64,000 nucleotides of DNA from the NCBI RefSeq assembly GCF_030652235.1, contig NZ_JAUSBA010000033.1, positions 33,083-97,082 of the forward strand, written 5' to 3'. The notes under the pieces were generated by a model. The model was not told the origin of the DNA, did no database searches, and saw nothing but the letters and a program-made list of their open reading frames with translations. A program made the translations under genes and the position numbers. This document shows positions 46,347 through 54,999 of this stretch, piece after piece. The stretch's first letter is position 1; every line of letters starts with the position of its first letter. Origin of the DNA: Cypionkella sp. (GTDB taxonomy: Bacteria > Pseudomonadota > Alphaproteobacteria > Rhodobacterales > Rhodobacteraceae).

Positions 46347-47627
46347 ATGGCCCGCGAAACCGTCCACGTCATGGGCCGCACCAGCGCCGAACCCGATGCC
46401 GTCTGGGCCATAGCGCGCGACTTCTGCGGCGCTTGGCACCCCGGCTTGGCCACCATCACGGCAGAGCGCAGCCCCACAGGTGCCGAAATTCGCCGTTTCA
46501 CCGCCCATGGTGAAGACACCGTCTACCGCGAGCAACTGATCTACCGATCCGACAGCGACCGCTGCCTTGCCTACACCCACCTTGAAGGCATCTGCGGCGC
46601 TGACCGCTACACCGCCCGCTTGACGATTTCCCCGGCCGCCTCAGGCTCTGTGATCAACTGGAGCGCGGAAATCGTGGCGCCTCCGACGCGCGCCACCGAA
46701 ATCGCCAACGGCACCAAACCGATCTTCGAGGCTGGCATCGACGCGCTGTCCACCGCAACCACATCCCCCGGCACCCCAGAACCAACTCTGCCCAACGCGC
46801 CCCTGCAACCCCGCATCCTGCCCGGCACCCCGCAGCTTGCCCTCACCCACACGCCCGCCAAACCCGGCCCGCTCATCCTATTCCTGCACGGTATCGGCGG
46901 CGCGCGCAGCAACTGGGCCGCCCAACTGCAAGCCGCAGGCAACTTTGCCCAAGCCGCCGCCCTCGATCTGCGCGGCTATGGCGGCAGCACCCTCGGCTTC
47001 CGCCAATCCACCATCGACGACTATTGCGAAGACATCCTGCGCGTCATGGCCGCCTTCAACGCCGATAAAATCATCCTCTGCGGCCTGTCCTACGGCTCTT
47101 GGATCGCCACAAGCTTCGCCATGCGCCACCCCGACAAACTGGCAGGCCTCGTGCTGTCCGGCGGCTGCACCGGCATGTCCGAGGCGGGCCCCGAAGAACG
47201 CGAAGCCTTCCGCGTCAGCCGCGAAGTCCCGCTTGACGCAGGCCAGACCCCCGCCGATTTCGCCCCCGCTGTGGTCAACATCATCGCAGGCCCCAACGCC
47301 AACGACCAAATCCGCGCCGACCTCCTCGCCTCGATGTCCGCCATTCCCGCCGCGACCTACCGCGACGCCCTGCGCTGCTTCACCAACCCGCTGGAGCGTT
47401 TCGATTTCGCCAAACTCACCATGCCCGTGCTGTTGATGACAGGCGAACACGACCGCCTTGCCCCCCCTGCCGAGATCCGCGCCGTCGCAGGCCGCATCAC
47501 CGACGCCGCCCTGCGCCCGGACGTGCGGTTCGAAGTGATCGCCGACGCAGGCCATGTCTGCAACGTCGCGCAACCCACCGCCTACAACCGACCCCTGCTG
47601 CAATTCATCCGCAAGGTGATCGCATGA
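46347..47627 (+). CDS. SRPBCC domain / alpha-beta hydrolase fusion protein
   Basis: 426 residues. Residues about 1-140 resemble a SRPBCC (START-like, polyketide cyclase) domain (HVMGRTSAEPDAVWAIARDF, WSAEIVAPP). After a Pro/Thr-rich linker (about 140-165) comes an alpha/beta hydrolase: oxyanion loop LFLHGIGGARSNW, nucleophile S248 in CGLSYGSW, D369 in TGEHDRLAPP and H403 in DAGHVCN. In the NicX pathway an alpha/beta hydrolase (NicD) deformylates N-formylmaleamate; this protein could do so, with the SRPBCC part holding a hydrophobic ligand. I do not know this fusion from characterised enzymes. Confidence 0.75.
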   Translation: MARETVHVMGRTSAEPDAVWAIARDFCGAWHPGLATITAERSPTGAEIRRFTAHGEDTVYREQLIYRSDSDRCLAYTHLEGICGADRYTARLTISPAASGSVINWSAEIVAPPTRATEIANGTKPIFEAGIDALSTATTSPGTPEPTLPNAPLQPRILPGTPQLALTHTPAKPGPLILFLHGIGGARSNWAAQLQAAGNFAQAAALDLRGYGGSTLGFRQSTIDDYCEDILRVMAAFNADKIILCGLSYGSWIATSFAMRHPDKLAGLVLSGGCTGMSEAGPEEREAFRVSREVPLDAGQTPADFAPAVVNIIAGPNANDQIRADLLASMSAIPAATYRDALRCFTNPLERFDFAKLTMPVLLMTGEHDRLAPPAEIRAVAGRITDAALRPDVRFEVIADAGHVCNVAQPTAYNRPLLQFIRKVIA

Positions 47628-48283
47628 CAGCCATCCCGCAACGCGAACTCAACCGCCTCGCCAAACAGCGCCGCATCCTTGACGCCGCTTTAGCGGTGTT
47701 TGCGGCCGAAGGCTATTCTGGCACCTCGATGGATGCCATTGCCGCCAAAGCTGCCGTCTCAAAACCCACGCTTTATCAATACTTTGGCACCAAAGAACAA
47801 CTGTTCACCGAGATCATGCTCGCCGAGCGCAACACCATGCTCTTGGCCTTCGACCGCCCAGGCACCGATATGGTCGCGGAACTGCACAGCTTTGCATGGC
47901 ACTACGCCGACACCGTGATGCGCCCCGAATTCCTCTCCCTCGCCCGCCTGATCATTGGCGAGGCGCAGCGCTTCCCCGAGATCGGACGCGCCTACCAAGC
48001 CGCTGGCCCCGACCGCGTTCTTGCCGGGATGATCACCTACCTGACCCGCCAGCGCGAGGCCGGAAAACTAACCTTCGACGATGCCGAACTCGCCGCCGAA
48101 GACCTTTGGGGCCTGATCCTGTCCGCCCCCAGAAACCAAGCCCTGCACCTTCCCGACCGCATCCCGACGCGAGAACAACTCGCCCGCTACATCAACAACG
48201 GGCTGCGGGTGTTCCTGAAAGCCTATGCCACCGATCCGGCCCGCGATCTGGCCCAACTTCAAACCATCACGGGGACACCATGA
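47624..48283 (+). CDS. TetR-family transcriptional regulator
   Basis: 219 residues. It has an N-terminal TetR HTH (ILDAALAVFAAEGYSGTSMDAIAAKAAVSKPTLYQYFGTKEQLF in sequence, about residues 17-60) and a helical C-terminal ligand domain. It overlaps the hydrolase gene and the glutamine-synthetase-like gene by 4 bases each, so it is cotranscribed with the pathway it likely controls. The ACTGATCAGT palindrome at the operon promoter is its probable operator. Confidence 0.85.
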   Translation: MTAIPQRELNRLAKQRRILDAALAVFAAEGYSGTSMDAIAAKAAVSKPTLYQYFGTKEQLFTEIMLAERNTMLLAFDRPGTDMVAELHSFAWHYADTVMRPEFLSLARLIIGEAQRFPEIGRAYQAAGPDRVLAGMITYLTRQREAGKLTFDDAELAAEDLWGLILSAPRNQALHLPDRIPTREQLARYINNGLRVFLKAYATDPARDLAQLQTITGTP

Positions 48284-49623
48284 GCCTGCAAGCCTTCCTT
48301 GACAATGAGTCCAGTCGCTTCGCCACCGTCGCTTTGGTTGATACCAACGGTCTTTTGCGCGGCCAAATGGTCTCTACCCGCAGCCTGAAAGGCATCCTGA
48401 AATCCGGCATGGGCATGGCCCCTGCACAACTGGCGCTCGACCCCACCGACCAGATGTTAGAGATGCCCGGCGTCACCGATGGCACAGGCGATTTCCACGA
48501 CGACCCGCTGATTGTCGATCCCACCTCGGCCCGCCGCATCCCTTGGGCCCGCGCCGGCCATGACCTGCTGTTGCTGACCCAATACTCCGGCGACACCGCC
48601 GCCCTCTGCCCGCGCTCGATCCTGAAATCGGTGCTAGACCGCGCCACCGCCGCTGGTTTCACCCCGAAATACGGCATGGAACTGGAATACACCCTGTTCG
48701 ACGAGTCCCCTGAATCCGCACGCGACAAAGGCTATCGCAACCTGAAAACCGCCACGATGCATGCCAGCCACGATCTGATCTTGTATCAAACCGTGCAACA
48801 GGAATGGTACGAGGCGGTGTCCGACATGTGCGGCCCGCTGCGCATCGACCTTGCCAAAATGCACGAAGAAATCGGTGGCGGCTTCATGGAGGCCTGCATT
48901 GGCGCGGGTGAAGGGTTAGAGCCTGCCGACCAACTGATGCTGCTGAAAAACTTCATCCGCGCGCTGGCCATGCGGCAAGGCCGCTGCGTCACCTTCATGC
49001 CGCGCTGGACAGAAGACGCCGACAGCCAGTCGATCCATGTCCATATCTCGCTGAAAGACAGTAGCGGCAGCCCACTATTCTACCAAGACGGCGAAAAGAA
49101 CGGCATCTCCCAAACCTTCCGCCATTTCATTGGCGGCTTGCAGCGCTACATCGGCGACATGACCCTGATCTGCCAACCCACCGTCAACTCCTATCGCCGC
49201 TTCGCCCCCGGCACCTTCGCGCCCCCCGGTCTGACCTGGGGCTATGAAAACCGCACCACCTGCTTCCGCGTGGTGGGCCATGATGCAAACTCCCTCCGCG
49301 TCGAAAACCGTCTGCCCGGTGCCGACACCAACCCCTACCTCACCGCCGCTGCCACCATTGCCGCAGGCGTCGCGGGTATCCTCGAGAAAATCGAACCCGA
49401 ACCCGAAGTCATCGGCAACGGCCATAACCTGACCGGTGATCACCCCGATTTCGCCCGCTCGATGCCCGAAGCCATCACCCGCCTGCGCAACTCGGCTTTC
49501 GCGCAAGACTGGCTTGGCCCGCGCTTTGTCGAGGCGTTCTCGGCCACCCGCCAAAGCCAATATGACCAATTCCGCCGCAAAGTCCCCGATGTCGAACTGC
49601 AACGCTTCTTTGATCTGGGGTAA
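48280..49623 (+). CDS. glutamine synthetase-like ligase (gamma-glutamyl-amide synthetase type)
   Basis: 447 residues from the ATG at 48280 (overlap with the TetR stop); a longer open frame to the left is a shadow. It has catalytic-domain signatures of the GlnA superfamily: GMELEYTLF (metal Glu pair), HISLKD with the His of the active site, RRFAPGTFAPPGLTWGYENR (ATP/glutamate binding) and RVENRLPGADTNPYL. The short beta-grasp N-terminus and divergence suggest it couples glutamate to an amine other than ammonia, as in putrescine, isopropylamine or aniline pathways. Its role next to a NicX-like enzyme is unknown. Confidence 0.8.
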   Translation: MSLQAFLDNESSRFATVALVDTNGLLRGQMVSTRSLKGILKSGMGMAPAQLALDPTDQMLEMPGVTDGTGDFHDDPLIVDPTSARRIPWARAGHDLLLLTQYSGDTAALCPRSILKSVLDRATAAGFTPKYGMELEYTLFDESPESARDKGYRNLKTATMHASHDLILYQTVQQEWYEAVSDMCGPLRIDLAKMHEEIGGGFMEACIGAGEGLEPADQLMLLKNFIRALAMRQGRCVTFMPRWTEDADSQSIHVHISLKDSSGSPLFYQDGEKNGISQTFRHFIGGLQRYIGDMTLICQPTVNSYRRFAPGTFAPPGLTWGYENRTTCFRVVGHDANSLRVENRLPGADTNPYLTAAATIAAGVAGILEKIEPEPEVIGNGHNLTGDHPDFARSMPEAITRLRNSAFAQDWLGPRFVEAFSATRQSQYDQFRRKVPDVELQRFFDLG

Positions 49624-49626
49624 ACC

Positions 49627-50124
49627 ATGACCGACCTGCGCCACCACTTCATCGAAGGCATGAGCCGCGCGTCCACCTTCGTGGCGGTGATCACCACGGA
49701 TGGCGCGGCGGGGCGCTTCGGCGTCACCGTCTCGTCGATGACCTCGCTTTCTGCCGATGGCGCTGGCCCGTCGCTGCTAGTTTGCATTCACCACCTCTCG
49801 CCCGCCGCCACCGCGATCCTGCACAACCGCACCTTCTGCGCCAACCTGCTGAGCGCTGCGCAACACGGCACGTCCGATCTGTTCTCGGGCCGCCAGAAGC
49901 CACAAGGCGATCGCTTCGATGCGGTGAAATGGCACGCAGGGCAGGCGGGTCAACCGATCTTGACCGAGGCTTCTGCCAGCTTTGAATGTAGCCTGAAAAC
50001 GGCTCTACTCTGGGAAACCCACTATATTATGGTGGGCGAAGTCAGCGCCGTAGCGCTGACCGATAATCATGATGCGCTGCTTTATGGACAGCGCGGCTAT
50101 AAGCGCGCTGTCCATATTCCTTAA
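49627..50124 (+). CDS. flavin reductase (HpaC/DszD type)
   Basis: 165 residues, the usual size for the flavin_reductase domain: MSRASTFVAVITTDG, FGVTVSSMTSLSADGPSLL-type segment (VTVSSMTSLSADGAGPSLLV) and NRTFCANLLSAAQ. It reduces FMN or FAD with NAD(P)H for a partner monooxygenase, most likely the acyl-CoA-dehydrogenase-fold protein of the same operon. It starts 3 bases after the ligase stop. Its 3' end overlaps the convergent terC gene by 4 bases. Confidence 0.85.
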   Translation: MTDLRHHFIEGMSRASTFVAVITTDGAAGRFGVTVSSMTSLSADGAGPSLLVCIHHLSPAATAILHNRTFCANLLSAAQHGTSDLFSGRQKPQGDRFDAVKWHAGQAGQPILTEASASFECSLKTALLWETHYIMVGEVSAVALTDNHDALLYGQRGYKRAVHIP

Positions 50125-51086
50125 GAGTGCTCTGCACCCTTGGCTTGCCCGCGCGTCTTATACAGGCTGAAGCCCACGCCAGCGGCCAGGATCGCAAAGG
50201 TCACGCCCAGCGACCAGCTTGGCGGAAACTTCTCCAGATCCATCCAGTCGGCCACAAACACTTTCGAGCCGATGAACACCAACAACAACGACAGCGCATA
50301 TTTCAGATAAGCAAAGCGGTGCAGGATCGCAGACAGTGCGAAATACAAAGCGCGCAGACCCAAGATCGCGAAGATGTTCGACGTATAAACGATGAACGGG
50401 TTGGTGGTGATCGCGAACACCGCAGGCACCGAATCCACCGCGAACACCAGATCGGCAATCTCAATCAACACCAGCGCCAGAAACAGCGGCGTCGCATAGC
50501 GCAGACCGTCGCGTTTCACAAAGAACGCATTGCCCACCAGATCTTCCGTCACCCGCATCCGCCGCTTCAGAAACCGCAACACCGGGCCGTCGACCGAGTG
50601 TTTGGTCTCGTCGATGAACAACATCCGCACGCCAGTAAAGATCAAGAAGGCCGCGAACACATAAAGCAGCCACGCATATTCGGCGACCAAAGTAGCGCCC
50701 AGCCCGATCATGATGCCGCGCAGCACGATCACGCCTAGAATACCCCAGAACAGCACCCGATGCTGATACATGCGGGGGATGGCAAAACTGCTGAAAATCA
50801 ACGCGATGACAAACACGTTGTCCATCGCCAGCGTCTTTTCGACCACAAACGCCGTCAGATATTGCGCGGTCGCTTCCGAGCCCATCTGCCAATAGACAAA
50901 GCCCGAAAATGCCAGGCCCAAGGTGATATACACCGCAGACAAGCGCAGGCTTTTCGCCACGCCAATCTCTTGATCGCCGTTGTTCACCAGCCCCAGATCG
51001 GCGGCCAGCAGCACCAAGACGATGGTGATGAAGGTCAGCCACATCCACAGCGGTGTGCCCAAAAATAGTGAAGTGAAAATATCCAT
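50121..51086 (-). CDS. TerC-family integral membrane protein (Alx-like)
   Basis: 321 residues from the ATG at 51086 with AGAGGA upstream; the in-frame extension to 51116 is untypical. About nine membrane helices. Family signature EKTLAMDNVFVIALIFSSFAIP and the second acidic EIADLVFAVDSVPAVFAITTNPFIVYTSN are intact; these acidic membrane residues likely bind metal. Alx/TerC proteins export manganese or load it to secreted enzymes. A structured leader precedes it, so metal-controlled expression is plausible. Confidence 0.88.
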   Translation of the reverse strand: MDIFTSLFLGTPLWMWLTFITIVLVLLAADLGLVNNGDQEIGVAKSLRLSAVYITLGLAFSGFVYWQMGSEATAQYLTAFVVEKTLAMDNVFVIALIFSSFAIPRMYQHRVLFWGILGVIVLRGIMIGLGATLVAEYAWLLYVFAAFLIFTGVRMLFIDETKHSVDGPVLRFLKRRMRVTEDLVGNAFFVKRDGLRYATPLFLALVLIEIADLVFAVDSVPAVFAITTNPFIVYTSNIFAILGLRALYFALSAILHRFAYLKYALSLLLVFIGSKVFVADWMDLEKFPPSWSLGVTFAILAAGVGFSLYKTRGQAKGAEHS

Positions 51087-51109
51087 ACTGTCCTCTGTTT
51101 TTGCATATC

Positions 51110-51250
51110 GCGCCAAAGGTCAGCCAAGGTCGACGGGCATGACATCGAGCGCACTCGATGCGATCCGACATCACGATGCAACATCGTCAGAGGGGCCCGT
51201 CTCGCTTCTCACAAATGGAGCGCGATTGCAGCACTTCAACCCCTTTGGCC
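51110..51250 (-). ncRNA. structured 5' leader of terC, possible metal-sensing riboswitch
   Basis: In RNA sense (minus strand) the leader closes with GCCAAAGG / CCTTTGGC (51249-51242 with 51119-51112). Inside are GACGGGC-type pairing (51201-51195 with 51138-51132) and two hairpins (51186-51182 with 51178-51174; 51160-51154 with 51149-51143). The closing stem next to GGGG and CTGACC is reminiscent of the yybP-ykoY manganese riboswitch that often precedes terC/alx genes, but its GGGGAGTAG box is not matched (GGGGTTGAAGTGC here). Class uncertain. Confidence 0.5.
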
Positions 51251-51258
51251 GAAAATTC

Positions 51259-51873
51259 TCACGCCAGCGTGAAGGCTTGTGGGAAAAATGCCGCAGCAAC
51301 GGCCAGCAAAGTCTCCAGCGCCTCCTCAACGCTGTAAGGCTCGGCTTGCGTCACCAGATCCATCCAAAGCCCTTCGCTGGCCACCCGGATCGCCCGCGCC
51401 ACCCGCTCGGCATTGCCCGATGGCCCCAGCAGCGCCGCACACAGACCTTCCAGTTTGGTGACGTATTCCGCGTTGTTAGAGCCGCATTTCTCTTGATACA
51501 GCGGTCGGCTTTGCGCTTCACCCCAAAACGCGCACCACGCGGCCAAGCGTTGCGGCGTGCACAGTTCGGCGCGGAAATCGGCGCGGATCAGCGCATCTAA
51601 CTGCGCGCTGGGCTCGGGCGGGGCCGCCGCCAGCGCGCTTTGCCAATTCTGCACATATTCATCGGCCAGATAGGTCAGGGTTTCGGCCAGCAGCAGCTCT
51701 TTTGACTGAAAGTGAAAGTTCACCAGCCCATGCGACAGCCCAGCCTGATTGGCGACATCGCTCATCGTGACACGCGCATAGCCCTTGATCGCCAGCACTG
51801 TGATGGTGGCCTCGATCAACTGTTCCCGCCGCGCCTCACGCGACAGTTTCCGCGGTGGCTTCGTCTTGGTCAT
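51259..51873 (-). CDS. TetR-family regulator, BetI-like
   Basis: 204 residues. N-terminal TetR HTH (REQLIEATITVLAIKGYARVTMSDVANQAGLSHGLVNFHFQSKELLLAETL in sequence) with the BetI-like GLVNFHF recognition helix; C-terminal BetI-type helical domain (WCAFWGEAQSRPLYQEKC). BetI controls choline/betaine genes, but none are adjacent, so the target is open. It starts directly after the DUF1349 gene stop (TGAATG), so the two are coupled. Confidence 0.82.
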   Translation of the reverse strand: MTKTKPPRKLSREARREQLIEATITVLAIKGYARVTMSDVANQAGLSHGLVNFHFQSKELLLAETLTYLADEYVQNWQSALAAAPPEPSAQLDALIRADFRAELCTPQRLAAWCAFWGEAQSRPLYQEKCGSNNAEYVTKLEGLCAALLGPSGNAERVARAIRVASEGLWMDLVTQAEPYSVEEALETLLAVAAAFFPQAFTLA

Positions 51874-52440
51874 TCAATAGGCTTCCGTCGAAATCGGCGG
51901 TGTCAGAGCCATTTCTTCAAACACAACCTCTAGCCCCGCCCGCGAAGGCGAACAGCACATCACCCCGGCATCGACCGCCAATTCAGGCGGGAAATAAGCC
52001 AGTCGCAGCATCTTCCAAACCTCCCCGGCCTGATACTGTACCCAAACCGCATCACCCACCCGCGTCAGCCGCAACCGCAACTGGCCGTCATACGCGGGCA
52101 GCGGCATCTGCGACCAATCCGACATGCCATTCGTTACCACCACAGCCAAATGTGCGGTGTCGCCCACATATTCGATCCCGCATTTCACCCAATGCGTCGC
52201 ATCAGCGCGGATCATCAGGCCTGCTTGGTCATATTGCTGCGAGAAAGCGGCTCTAAACGCCGTTTCGAGGCTGAAATCACCCGATGCAGCCTGATGCAGA
52301 AAATGCCCATTGTGGTGCTGAAAACCGTAATAGGTGCCATGCCAGAAATCGGTTTGATCCCCCGTGGTCACATGCAGCCCCGCCGCATCATGGCAGGCCT
52401 TTGCAGGCGGGTTCAGCCAATGCATCGCGCTCCAGTCCAC
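51874..52440 (-). CDS. DUF1349 domain protein
   Basis: 188 residues. It matches the DUF1349 family of concanavalin-like beta-sandwich proteins (SLETAFRAAFSQQYDQAGLMIRAD, WVKCGIEYVGDTAHLAVVVTNGMSDWS, WKMLRLAYFPP and the Cys pair GVMCCSPSRAGLEVVFEEM). Such proteins may bind carbohydrate. No signal peptide, so probably cytosolic. GGAGGA precedes the ATG. Coupled to a BetI-like regulator. Confidence 0.78.
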   Translation of the reverse strand: MDWSAMHWLNPPAKACHDAAGLHVTTGDQTDFWHGTYYGFQHHNGHFLHQAASGDFSLETAFRAAFSQQYDQAGLMIRADATHWVKCGIEYVGDTAHLAVVVTNGMSDWSQMPLPAYDGQLRLRLTRVGDAVWVQYQAGEVWKMLRLAYFPPELAVDAGVMCCSPSRAGLEVVFEEMALTPPISTEAY

Positions 52441-52538
52441 GGCTGTTTCCTCCGAGTTGTGCCGGTTTGGCGGCTGAAAAGTGTAAATTTTCCCTTAACG
52501 GAAATCAGATAATATTTCTAAATCAAGTGTTTAACGGC

Positions 52539-52557
52539 TGGTCCCAACGCGGGACCA
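52539..52557 (-). terminator. hairpin after the epimerase-like gene
   Basis: TGGTCCC-GCGTT-GGGACCA (minus strand) starts directly at the stop codon of the gene ending at 52558. No T-run follows, so termination is likely but weak. Confidence 0.4.
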
Positions 52558-53388
52558 TCACTTCAAAAGCCCCCTAAGCCCATCCTGATAAGTCGGATAG
52601 GCCAGCTTAACCGCCAAATCCCGCTTGATCCGATCATTCCGAACCCGCTTCGATTCCGAATAGAAACTGACTTGCATCGGCGTCATCTCGGCCTCTTCAA
52701 ACCGCACTGTCGGGGGCTCTGGATAGCCCAACAAAGCCGCCGCATAGGACAGCACATCTTCGGGCGGGGCAGGATTATCATCGCAGACATTATAGATCAT
52801 GCCGGGGTCAGGATGCCGGATCGACCCCAGCAAGGTCGCGGCAATATCGGCGACATGGATGCGGCTGAACACCTGATTGGCCTTGATCACCCGTCGTGCC
52901 GTACCGTCCCGCACCTTCTCAAACGGCCCGCGCCCCGGCCCGTAGATCCCGGCTAGGCGAAACACCTGCACCGGCAACCCCGTCGCCAACCACTGCCGTT
53001 CCGCCAGCACCCGTGCCACAGCGCGGCCTGACTGCGGGTTGACCGGGGTGTCCTCATCCACCCAGCCACCCTGATGGTCGCCATAGACGGCAGTGGTGGA
53101 AAGATAGCCGACCCATTCGGGGGCTGCGGCCACAATCTGATCACGGGCTGCGTGCAGAAACGGATCGCCCGACCCATCCGGCGCTGCCGAGGCCAAGATA
53201 TGCGTCGCCTGCTTCAGCGCAGAGCCGATCTCGCAGGGCCACAGCAACGGCTCTACCCCCTGATCGCGCAGCGCGGCGATCCGGTCGGGCTCTCGCGTGG
53301 TGCCGATCACCCGCCAGCCCAGCGGGATCAGCAGGGCGGCCAAGGCGGCAGCGGAATAGCCATGTCCAAGGGAAAGCAAGGTTTTCAT
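52558..53388 (-). CDS. NAD(P)-binding epimerase-like protein (YeeZ type)
   Basis: 276 residues. The Rossmann N-terminus is atypical, MKTLLSLGHGYSAAALAALL instead of GxxGxxG, as in YeeZ/atypical extended SDRs. YLSTTAVYGDHQGGWVDE carries the Ser/Tyr region, FRLAGIYGPGRGPFEKVRDG the substrate loop and VFSRIHVADIAATL the usual C-terminal motif. The canonical YxxxK is not visible, so catalysis is uncertain. Function unknown. Confidence 0.75.
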   Translation of the reverse strand: MKTLLSLGHGYSAAALAALLIPLGWRVIGTTREPDRIAALRDQGVEPLLWPCEIGSALKQATHILASAAPDGSGDPFLHAARDQIVAAAPEWVGYLSTTAVYGDHQGGWVDEDTPVNPQSGRAVARVLAERQWLATGLPVQVFRLAGIYGPGRGPFEKVRDGTARRVIKANQVFSRIHVADIAATLLGSIRHPDPGMIYNVCDDNPAPPEDVLSYAAALLGYPEPPTVRFEEAEMTPMQVSFYSESKRVRNDRIKRDLAVKLAYPTYQDGLRGLLK

Positions 53389-53520
53389 CGCATCTTTATT
53401 CCCGTCCTACTCCTGCTTCGCAAGACCCCAGATGCGGACAAGCCTGCGTCATCAAGACTTCACTTGCGAAACCGCCTGCTTCGGCCTTAGATGCCCGATC
53501 AAAAACAAGAAGATGATGTC

Positions 53521-54999
53521 ATGAACGACGAACCCGCTCTGATCCTGATCCCTGATTTCACTGGCCCAGTCTTCTACACCGACGCAGCTGAAGCAGTGGA
53601 TCGGCTGGAGGTGCTGTATTTCGATGCAACGACTTTCCTATCCCAGCATTTCAGCGCCTCGGTCACAGGCTCTAAACCCGTCACCCGTATTCGTGCGTTC
53701 TACCCCGAAATCCGTCTGACCGTCAGCAGCCATATCAAAACCGACAGCCGCTTGGCCTTTGGCCATGTTGCCAGCCCCGGCACCTATGCCACTTCTGTCA
53801 CCCGCCCCGATTTGTTCCGCAATTACCTGATCCAGCAGATCAGCCTGCTGATGCAGAACCACAATGTTGCGGTGCAGATCGGCTATTCAGACACGCCGAT
53901 CCCGGTGCATTTCGCGGTGGCGGGCAACCCGGCGGTGTCGGTGCCGCAAGAGGGTGTGCTGGAATTTTCGCTGCGCGATGTGTTCGATGTGCCGGATTTG
54001 GCGACCACCAACGATGACATCGTCAACGGCACCCGCACCCATAACGCCGATGGCTCGCAGCCGCTGGCGCCGTTCACAGCGCAGCGCGTAGATTATAGCC
54101 TTGCGCGCCTGTCACACTACACCGCAACCGATCCTATGCATTTTCAAAACCATGTGCTGTTCACCAACTATCAGTTCTACATTGATGAGTTTGAGGCCTA
54201 CGCCCGCACCGCCCTCGCCGATGAAGACACAGGTTACACCAGCTTTGTCGCCACCGGAAATCAGGAAATCACCACGCCAGACGGGGTGATCCTGCCGTCA
54301 ACCAAGACGCCGCAAATGCCGACCTATCATCTGAAGCGCGCCGATGGGAACGGCATCACGCTGGTGAATATCGGGGTTGGTCCGTCGAACGCCAAGACCG
54401 CCACCGACCACATCGCCGTGCTGCGCCCGCATGCCTGGCTGATGGTCGGCCATTGCGCGGGGCTGCGCAACAGCCAGTCTTTGGGCGATTTCTGCCTTGC
54501 CCACGCCTATCTGCGCGAGGATCATGTCTTGGACGACGACCTGCCGGTCTGGGTGCCGATCCCGGCGCTGGCCGAAATTCAGATCGCCTTGCAAGAGGCG
54601 GTGGCCGAGGTCACCCAGTTGGAGGGCTATGAGCTGAAACGCATCATGCGCACCGGCACCGTCGCCACCATCGACAACCGGAATTGGGAGCTGCGCGACA
54701 AATCCGGTCCGGTGCAGCGGCTGAGCCAATCCCGCGCGATTGCTTTGGATATGGAAAGCGCCACAATCGCCGCCAATGGTTTCCGTTTCCGTGTCCCCTA
54801 CGGCACCTTGCTGTGCGTGTCTGACAAACCCTTGCATGGCGAGCTGAAGCTGCCCGGCATGGCAAGCGAGTTCTACAAGACCCAGGTCTCGCGCCATCTG
54901 CAAATCGGCATCCGCGCGATGGAACGCCTGCGCGACATGCCGATCGAGCGGATCCACAGCCGCAAGTTGCGCAGCTTCGAAGAGACTGCCTTCCTCTGA
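53521..54999 (+). CDS. amn: AMP nucleosidase
   Basis: 492 residues from the ATG at 53521; an in-frame ATG at 53491 lacks a ribosome-binding site. The N-terminal AMP-nucleosidase-specific domain (about 1-230) is followed by a nucleoside-phosphorylase fold (NIGVGPSNAKTATDHIAVLRPHAWLMVGHCAGLR, ALDMESATIAANGFRFRVPYGTLLCVSDKPLHG in sequence). It hydrolyses AMP to adenine and ribose 5-phosphate. Length is close to the E. coli enzyme. Stand-alone gene. Confidence 0.9.
   Translation: MNDEPALILIPDFTGPVFYTDAAEAVDRLEVLYFDATTFLSQHFSASVTGSKPVTRIRAFYPEIRLTVSSHIKTDSRLAFGHVASPGTYATSVTRPDLFRNYLIQQISLLMQNHNVAVQIGYSDTPIPVHFAVAGNPAVSVPQEGVLEFSLRDVFDVPDLATTNDDIVNGTRTHNADGSQPLAPFTAQRVDYSLARLSHYTATDPMHFQNHVLFTNYQFYIDEFEAYARTALADEDTGYTSFVATGNQEITTPDGVILPSTKTPQMPTYHLKRADGNGITLVNIGVGPSNAKTATDHIAVLRPHAWLMVGHCAGLRNSQSLGDFCLAHAYLREDHVLDDDLPVWVPIPALAEIQIALQEAVAEVTQLEGYELKRIMRTGTVATIDNRNWELRDKSGPVQRLSQSRAIALDMESATIAANGFRFRVPYGTLLCVSDKPLHGELKLPGMASEFYKTQVSRHLQIGIRAMERLRDMPIERIHSRKLRSFEETAFL

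Noticed and set aside
47896..48279. N-terminal extension of the glutamine-synthetase-like protein
   Set aside because: It lies in another frame of the TetR gene and is Arg/Pro-rich; the ATG at 48280 overlaps the TetR stop and gives a normal length.
43883..50124. Assigning the operon as the classical nicotinate (nic) cluster
   Set aside because: Only the NicX-like member and a hydrolase correspond. NicA/B, NicC, NicE and NicF are absent and a glutamine-synthetase-like ligase is present, so gene symbols were withheld.
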